Shown: piece after piece, positions 6,470 through 9,783 of the stretch
How the letters are laid out: each line of letters starts with the position of its first letter
How positions within the stretch are numbered: position 1 is the stretch's first letter
Notes under the pieces: model-generated
Database searches by the model: none
Told to the model about the DNA's origin: nothing
What the model saw: the letters and a program-made list of their open reading frames with translations, nothing else
Source: Pseudomonadota bacterium
GTDB lineage: Bacteria > Pseudomonadota > Alphaproteobacteria > Rhizobiales > Devosiaceae
Length of the DNA: 9,783 bases
Direction of reading: 5' to 3'
NCBI GenBank assembly: GCA_023415605.1
Contig: JAEZKB010000247.1
Span: forward strand, 1-9,783
Translations under genes and position numbers: made by a program

Positions 6470-7446
6470 GCATCCACGTCCGCCCGGCTCGGCGGGTGAC
6501 ACCCGACGAACTGGCAGTTGAGGCCCGCAGCGACGGCGCCGAAGCGCAGCATCTGGCTCAGCGCCGCATCGTCCATTGCCCCGAGCTTGCCCGGCTTGAG
6601 ATTGCCCTGCTCGTTGAGCAGTGTCAGTACCGCCGCCATCAGCGTATCGCCGGCGCCGACCGTATCGCCGAACGGTACGGCTTTGTGCACCCCCTGCTTG
6701 GCCGATCCGGACTTGGTGAACGCCCGGCTACCCTCGTCGCCAAAGGTGACGATCACCAGTTCGCAATTCGGCCGCCCGAGGAAATCGGCGACATACTTCG
6801 TCACCAGCGCCTCGACATCCGCCGGCGTGAGTTCGGTAGCGCGCACGGCGCGGTTCTGTTCAAGCGCCGCCAAATCCTCGATCGAAACCTTCACCAGGTT
6901 GACGATGTCGAGGAAAACCGAGAGCCGCTGCTTGTAGGCGGCGAAATCGGAAACCAGCGACGGTCGCACATTGGGGTCCATGGTCAGCGTGGCGCCGCGC
7001 CTAGCCGCCTCCTTCGCCACATCCATCCAGACCGCCGCGTCCTCGGGCTCGATCGGGCAGAAGCCACCCACCTGGAATGCTTCGAGATTCTGCGGCAGCG
7101 CCGCGATCAGCCCCTCTCGGGTAAAGGCACGATCGGCTTGTCGGTAGAACCCATACTGCGCGCTTTTTTTGGTGTCGAAGGTCACCACTGCCAGCGTTGT
7201 ATAGGCGGCGACGCGCTCGGTGAGCAGCGGCTTCACCCCGGCTTCCGCCAGCGGCCCGAGCAGATACGTTCCGAGCCCGTCCGAACTGATCGGGCAGAGA
7301 AAGCCGGTGTCGTTGCCGAGCTTGGAAAGGGCGATGGCGCAGTTGTAGGGCGAGCCGCCCTGATGCGCGACGAGCTTGATGGTGCCATCCGGGCCGACCG
7401 GCTCGGAGATGAGATCGATGAGGCTTTCGCCACCCACCACGAACAT
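6454..7446 (-). CDS. PfkB-family carbohydrate kinase
   Basis: A 330-residue cytoplasmic sugar kinase of the ribokinase/PfkB family, which transfers the ATP gamma-phosphate to a sugar hydroxyl. N-terminal VVGGESLIDLI (3-13) and AHQGGSPYNCAIALSKLG (27-44) form the sugar-binding signature region. MDPNVRPSL (156-164), VKVSIEDL (186-193) and TFGDEGS (234-240) follow in the usual order. DTVGAGD (261-267) is PfkB signature 2, with D267 the predicted catalytic base and the GAG as anion hole. I chose the ATG at 7446 because AGGGGG lies five bases upstream; earlier in-frame starts (7473 ATG, 7506 TTG) lack a ribosome binding site. The substrate is not readable; fructokinase-like or 2-keto-3-deoxygluconate kinase-like roles are possible. 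It is divergent from the fused oxidoreductase and convergent with the exporter. Confidence 0.9.
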   Translation of the reverse strand: MFVVGGESLIDLISEPVGPDGTIKLVAHQGGSPYNCAIALSKLGNDTGFLCPISSDGLGTYLLGPLAEAGVKPLLTERVAAYTTLAVVTFDTKKSAQYGFYRQADRAFTREGLIAALPQNLEAFQVGGFCPIEPEDAAVWMDVAKEAARRGATLTMDPNVRPSLVSDFAAYKQRLSVFLDIVNLVKVSIEDLAALEQNRAVRATELTPADVEALVTKYVADFLGRPNCELVIVTFGDEGSRAFTKSGSAKQGVHKAVPFGDTVGAGDTLMAAVLTLLNEQGNLKPGKLGAMDDAALSQMLRFGAVAAGLNCQFVGCHPPSRADVDAVLAG

Positions 7447-7451
7447 GAAGG

Positions 7452-7457
7452 CCCCCT
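7452..7457 (-). promoter_or_regulatory. kinase ribosome binding site, decides the start
   Basis: AGGGGG on the minus strand, five bases before the ATG at 7446. No comparable site precedes the in-frame alternatives at 7473 and 7506. Confidence 0.65.
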
Positions 7458-7591
7458 GTTCCCGTCGGGGCATCGTTACAATGGCGCCATCTGAAAATTC
7501 AAGCAAATTGGCTTCTCAATCGGCATGGAACGTGGGCCGCCAAACCGCTAGGAGAGTGCGGCGGTCGTGGGGAATCGGCCGGATTATTTCT

Positions 7592-7596
7592 GGGAG
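7592..7596 (+). promoter_or_regulatory. fusion-gene ribosome binding site, decides the start
   Basis: GGGAG, within a GGGAGAGAG run, sits six bases before the ATG at 7603. The upstream in-frame GTG at 7567 lacks a comparable site and would add 12 residues that do not resemble the start of a Rossmann domain. Confidence 0.65.
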
Positions 7597-7602
7597 AGAG
7601 TC

Positions 7603-9618
7603 ATGACTTCGAAGCCGTCGCATGTGCGCTGGGGCATCATTGGACCGGGCAGCATTGCCAAGGCCTTCTGGGGCGGCGTTGCGGGCGGCAAGCACGGCAA
7701 GGTGGTGGCGCTCGGCACCCGCGATGCCAAGAAGCCCGGCCTCTCCGATACCTTCCCCGGCGCCCGTATCGTCGAGGGCTACCAGAACCTGCTCAACGAT
7801 CCCGAGGTCGACGCGGTCTACATCGCCACACCGCATCCCGGCCACGCCGAATGGGCCATCAAGGCCGCCGAAGCCGGCAAGCACGTGCTGGTCGAAAAGC
7901 CCTTTGCCCTCTCGGCCTTCGAGACCGACGCGGTGCTCCACGCCCACCGCAAGGCCGGCACCTTTGCGGGTGAAGCCTTCATGTACCGCCTGCACCCCCA
8001 AGCCCGAAAGCTCGCCGAACTTATCCAGTCCGGCATCATCGGCGACGTCCGCATGGTACAGTCGAGCTTCGGCTTCCAGATGCCGAAATTCATGCCCGAG
8101 CACCGCCTCTTCGCCAACGAACTGGCCGGCGGCGGCATCCTCGACGTGGGCGGCTATCCGGTCTCCATGGCCCGCTTCATCGCCGGCGCCGCGGCCGGCA
8201 AGCCGTTTCTCGATCCGGTCAAAGTGGCCGGTGCCGCCCATCTCGGTCAGGCCGGGACCGACGAGTGGTCGGCCGCCGTGTTGACCTTCGAGAACGGCAT
8301 CATCGCCCAGGTCTCCTGTGCCATCTACGTCAACCTCGACAATGTGCTGCGCATCCATGGCGCCAAGGGCCGCATCGAAGTGCCGAACTTCTGGTTCGCC
8401 AACGGCAACCGTGACCAGGGTCTAGGGAAGATCGACATCATCCTCTCCGACGGCACCCGCGAGACCGTTTCGGTGAACGCCACCGAACACCTCTATGCCT
8501 TCGAGGCCGACGCCGCTGCCCAAGCCATCCTTGCCGGCAAGCAGGAATTCGACGCTCCCGGGATGAGCTGGGCCGATAGCTTGGGCAATGCCCGCGTGCT
8601 CGACAAGTGGCGCGCCGACGTGGGCCTCGAATACGAAATCGAGAAGCCCACCAAGCGTGTGCACACGCTCGATAACCGCAAGCTGGCGAACACCGGCACG
8701 GCGATCCCCTCGCGCACCATTCCGGGAATTGGCAAGCAGGCCTCCATCGTGGCGCTGGGCTTTGAGGACTTCCGCACCTTCGCTTCGGGTGCGATCCTGC
8801 TCGACGCCTTCTTCGAGCGCGGCGGCCGTGTCTTCGATACCGCCTTCATCTACGCCGCCGGCTTCACCGAAAAACTCTTCGGCGACTGGCAGCGCAGCCG
8901 CGGCGTCCGCGAAGAGACCGTGCTGATCGGTAAAGGCGCACATTCGCCGCTCTGCTACCCTGACGTCATCGGCAAGCAGCTCGACGTCTCGCTCCACCGT
9001 CTGCAGACCGACTATGTCGACGTCTATTTCATGCACCGCGACAACACGGACATCCCGGTCGGCGAGTTTGTCGATGCGCTGAACGCCGAGGTGCAGAAAG
9101 GCCGCATTCGCGGTATCTTCGGCGGCTCGAACTGGACGCAGGAGCGCATGGCCGCCGCCATCGGCTACGCCAACAAGAACGGCAAGGTCGCCCCGGCAGC
9201 GCTTTCCAACAACTTCGCCCTGGCAGAGATGATCAACCCGATCTGGGCCGGCTGCATCGCCGCGTCCGACCCCGGCTACAAGGAATGGCTCACCAGGAAC
9301 CAGATCCCCAACTTCTCCTGGTCGAGCCAGGCCCGCGGCTTCTTCACCGACCGCGCCGGGCGAGACAAGATGGACAATGCCGAGCTGGTCAACACCTGGT
9401 ACTCGGAAAAGAACTTCGGCCGCCGCGACCGGGCCGTGCAACTCGCCAAGGAACTCGGCAAGCACCCGATCCACGTGGCTCTGGCCTATGTTCTGGCGCA
9501 GCCCTTCCCGTCGATCCCGCTCATCGGCCCGCGCACGCTTGCCGAACTGGACGATTCAATCCAGGCCTTCGACATCAAGCTGACGCCGGAACAGGTCAAG
9601 TGGCTGGAACAGGGTTGA
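7603..9618 (+). CDS. fused Gfo/Idh/MocA oxidoreductase - aldo/keto reductase
   Basis: A 671-residue, two-enzyme protein in one uninterrupted frame. Residues 1 to about 345 form a Gfo/Idh/MocA dehydrogenase: Rossmann motif GIIGPGSIA (11-19), YIATPHPGHAEWAIKAAEAGKHVLVEKP (73-100 region) with the catalytic-type K99, EAFMYRLHPQ (124-133) and GGGILDVGGYPVSMARF (176-192). The family's usual histidine after D181 appears as Y185, as in glucose-fructose oxidoreductase relatives. After a linker (about 346-375), residues about 376-671 form an aldo/keto reductase barrel with the complete tetrad D412, Y417, K444 and H478, GGSNW (507-511), QARGFF (576-581) and the cofactor-site block IPLIGPRTLAEL (638-649). 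Both halves use NAD(P)(H), so one might oxidise and the other reduce a sugar or related carbonyl compound. Divergent pairing with a sugar kinase suggests carbohydrate metabolism. Substrates are unknown. Confidence 0.92.
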   Translation: MTSKPSHVRWGIIGPGSIAKAFWGGVAGGKHGKVVALGTRDAKKPGLSDTFPGARIVEGYQNLLNDPEVDAVYIATPHPGHAEWAIKAAEAGKHVLVEKPFALSAFETDAVLHAHRKAGTFAGEAFMYRLHPQARKLAELIQSGIIGDVRMVQSSFGFQMPKFMPEHRLFANELAGGGILDVGGYPVSMARFIAGAAAGKPFLDPVKVAGAAHLGQAGTDEWSAAVLTFENGIIAQVSCAIYVNLDNVLRIHGAKGRIEVPNFWFANGNRDQGLGKIDIILSDGTRETVSVNATEHLYAFEADAAAQAILAGKQEFDAPGMSWADSLGNARVLDKWRADVGLEYEIEKPTKRVHTLDNRKLANTGTAIPSRTIPGIGKQASIVALGFEDFRTFASGAILLDAFFERGGRVFDTAFIYAAGFTEKLFGDWQRSRGVREETVLIGKGAHSPLCYPDVIGKQLDVSLHRLQTDYVDVYFMHRDNTDIPVGEFVDALNAEVQKGRIRGIFGGSNWTQERMAAAIGYANKNGKVAPAALSNNFALAEMINPIWAGCIAASDPGYKEWLTRNQIPNFSWSSQARGFFTDRAGRDKMDNAELVNTWYSEKNFGRRDRAVQLAKELGKHPIHVALAYVLAQPFPSIPLIGPRTLAELDDSIQAFDIKLTPEQVKWLEQG

Positions 9619-9636
9619 CCTAGCCCCTCGCGCCCC

Positions 9637-9783
9637 CTCCACCGGCTACGCCGGTCCCCCTCCCCCGCTTCGCAGGGGAGGATCACCGCGAGATCATGCC
9701 TCGCACCTGTCAGCTCCGCACCGGCCCCTCCTTGATCCTCCTAAGTGAAACGGGGGAGGGGGACCACGCGCAGCGTGGTGGAG
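9637..9783. repeat. composite palindromic intergenic repeat, reaching window end
   Basis: Three blocks pair symmetrically: CTCCACC (9637-9643) with GGTGGAG (9777-9783), GGTCCCCCTCCCCCG (9653-9667) with CGGGGGAGGGGGACC (9751-9765), and GGAGGATCA (9677-9685) with TGATCCTCC (9733-9741). Each arm also has its own hairpin: ACCGGC-TAC-GCCGGT (9641-9655), CCTCCCC/GGGGAGG (9659-9681) and ACCACGC-GCA-GCGTGGT (9763-9779). The centre (9686-9732) is unpaired. No ORF of note lies within. The form is that of a dispersed REP/BIME-like element of alphaproteobacteria; copy number cannot be seen here. The right edge may continue beyond the window, because the left arm is preceded by more C residues. Confidence 0.8.

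Larger units (their letters stand above)
7447..7602. promoter_or_regulatory. divergent control region, kinase / fused oxidoreductase
   Basis: These 156 bp carry both promoters. ATGGCGCCAT (7481-7490) is a perfect 10-bp palindrome, 35 bp upstream of the kinase start and flanked by an AT-rich run (AAAATTCAAGCAAATT). On the minus strand TTGAAT (complement of 7497-7502) could be a -35 box, which would put the palindrome in the spacer, but the matching -10 is poor. No regulator gene lies next to it. Confidence 0.35.

Noticed and set aside
5824..7494. Long + strand frame of 556 codons crossing permease 2 and the kinase gene
   Set aside because: The translation is arginine-rich nonsense across two recognisable genes on different strands, with no domain.
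7598..7602. GANTC (CcrM methylation) site just before the fusion start
   Set aside because: The motif is short and occurs many times in the window (also near 3796), so position alone says nothing.
8422..9474. 350-codon minus-strand frame inside the fusion gene
   Set aside because: It mirrors the AKR half, which carries a complete catalytic tetrad on the + strand; the antisense product shows no family motif.
7603..9618. Fusion gene as an assembly or frameshift artefact
   Set aside because: The frame, codon bias and motif order are continuous through a plausible linker at about residues 346-375, with no stop or start signal between the halves. Resequencing would settle it fully.
9619..9783. 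Right-end GC-rich region as a simple intrinsic terminator for the fusion gene
   Set aside because: No T-run follows any stem, and the mirrored blocks extend over 147 bp, which fits a composite repeat better than a terminator, though it may also help end transcription.

Overview
The window is GC-rich, tightly packed bacterial DNA that reads like an alphaproteobacterial chromosome. Strong GC bias at third codon positions, the NadB and ABC-2 exporter protein types and a GGTCCCCCTCCCCCG-type intergenic palindrome all fit the Hyphomicrobiales (a Devosia-like organism is a reasonable guess). No rRNA or other lineage marker is present, so the taxonomy is inference.

Layout, left to right. (1) 3-1256 (+): the C-terminal three quarters of nadB (L-aspartate oxidase, NAD synthesis), cut by the window start. 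(2) 1329-2147 (+): a membrane fatty acid hydroxylase/sterol desaturase-family protein. (3) 2148-2830: a more AT-rich stretch carrying a parDE toxin-antitoxin pair, with a recognisable promoter and a perfect TATCAT-TTT-ATGATA palindrome over its -10 box. (4) 2833-3717 (-): a membrane-anchored diheme cytochrome c with no obvious partner enzyme beside it. (5) 3829-6457 (+): a compact three-gene ABC-2 type exporter operon (ATPase, permease 1, permease 2) of the COG4586/COG4587/COG3694 type; substrate unknown. (6) 6454-7446 (-): a PfkB-family sugar kinase, converging on the exporter so that both stop codons lie inside one perfect hairpin. (7) 7603-9618 (+): a 671-residue fusion of a Gfo/Idh/MocA oxidoreductase with an aldo/keto reductase, divergent from the kinase across a 156-bp region that contains a 10-bp palindrome. 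(8) 9637-9783: a composite palindromic repeat that reaches the window edge.

How they work together: the exporter genes form one transcription unit and one complex. ParD and ParE form an autoregulated pair. The kinase and the fused oxidoreductase share a divergent control region and may serve one sugar or polyol pathway, but this rests on position only. The remaining genes look like independent units. I see no phage, IS element, CRISPR array, tRNA or rRNA. The most unusual items are the two-enzyme fusion, the hairpin built from two overlapping stop codons, and the nested palindrome at the right end.
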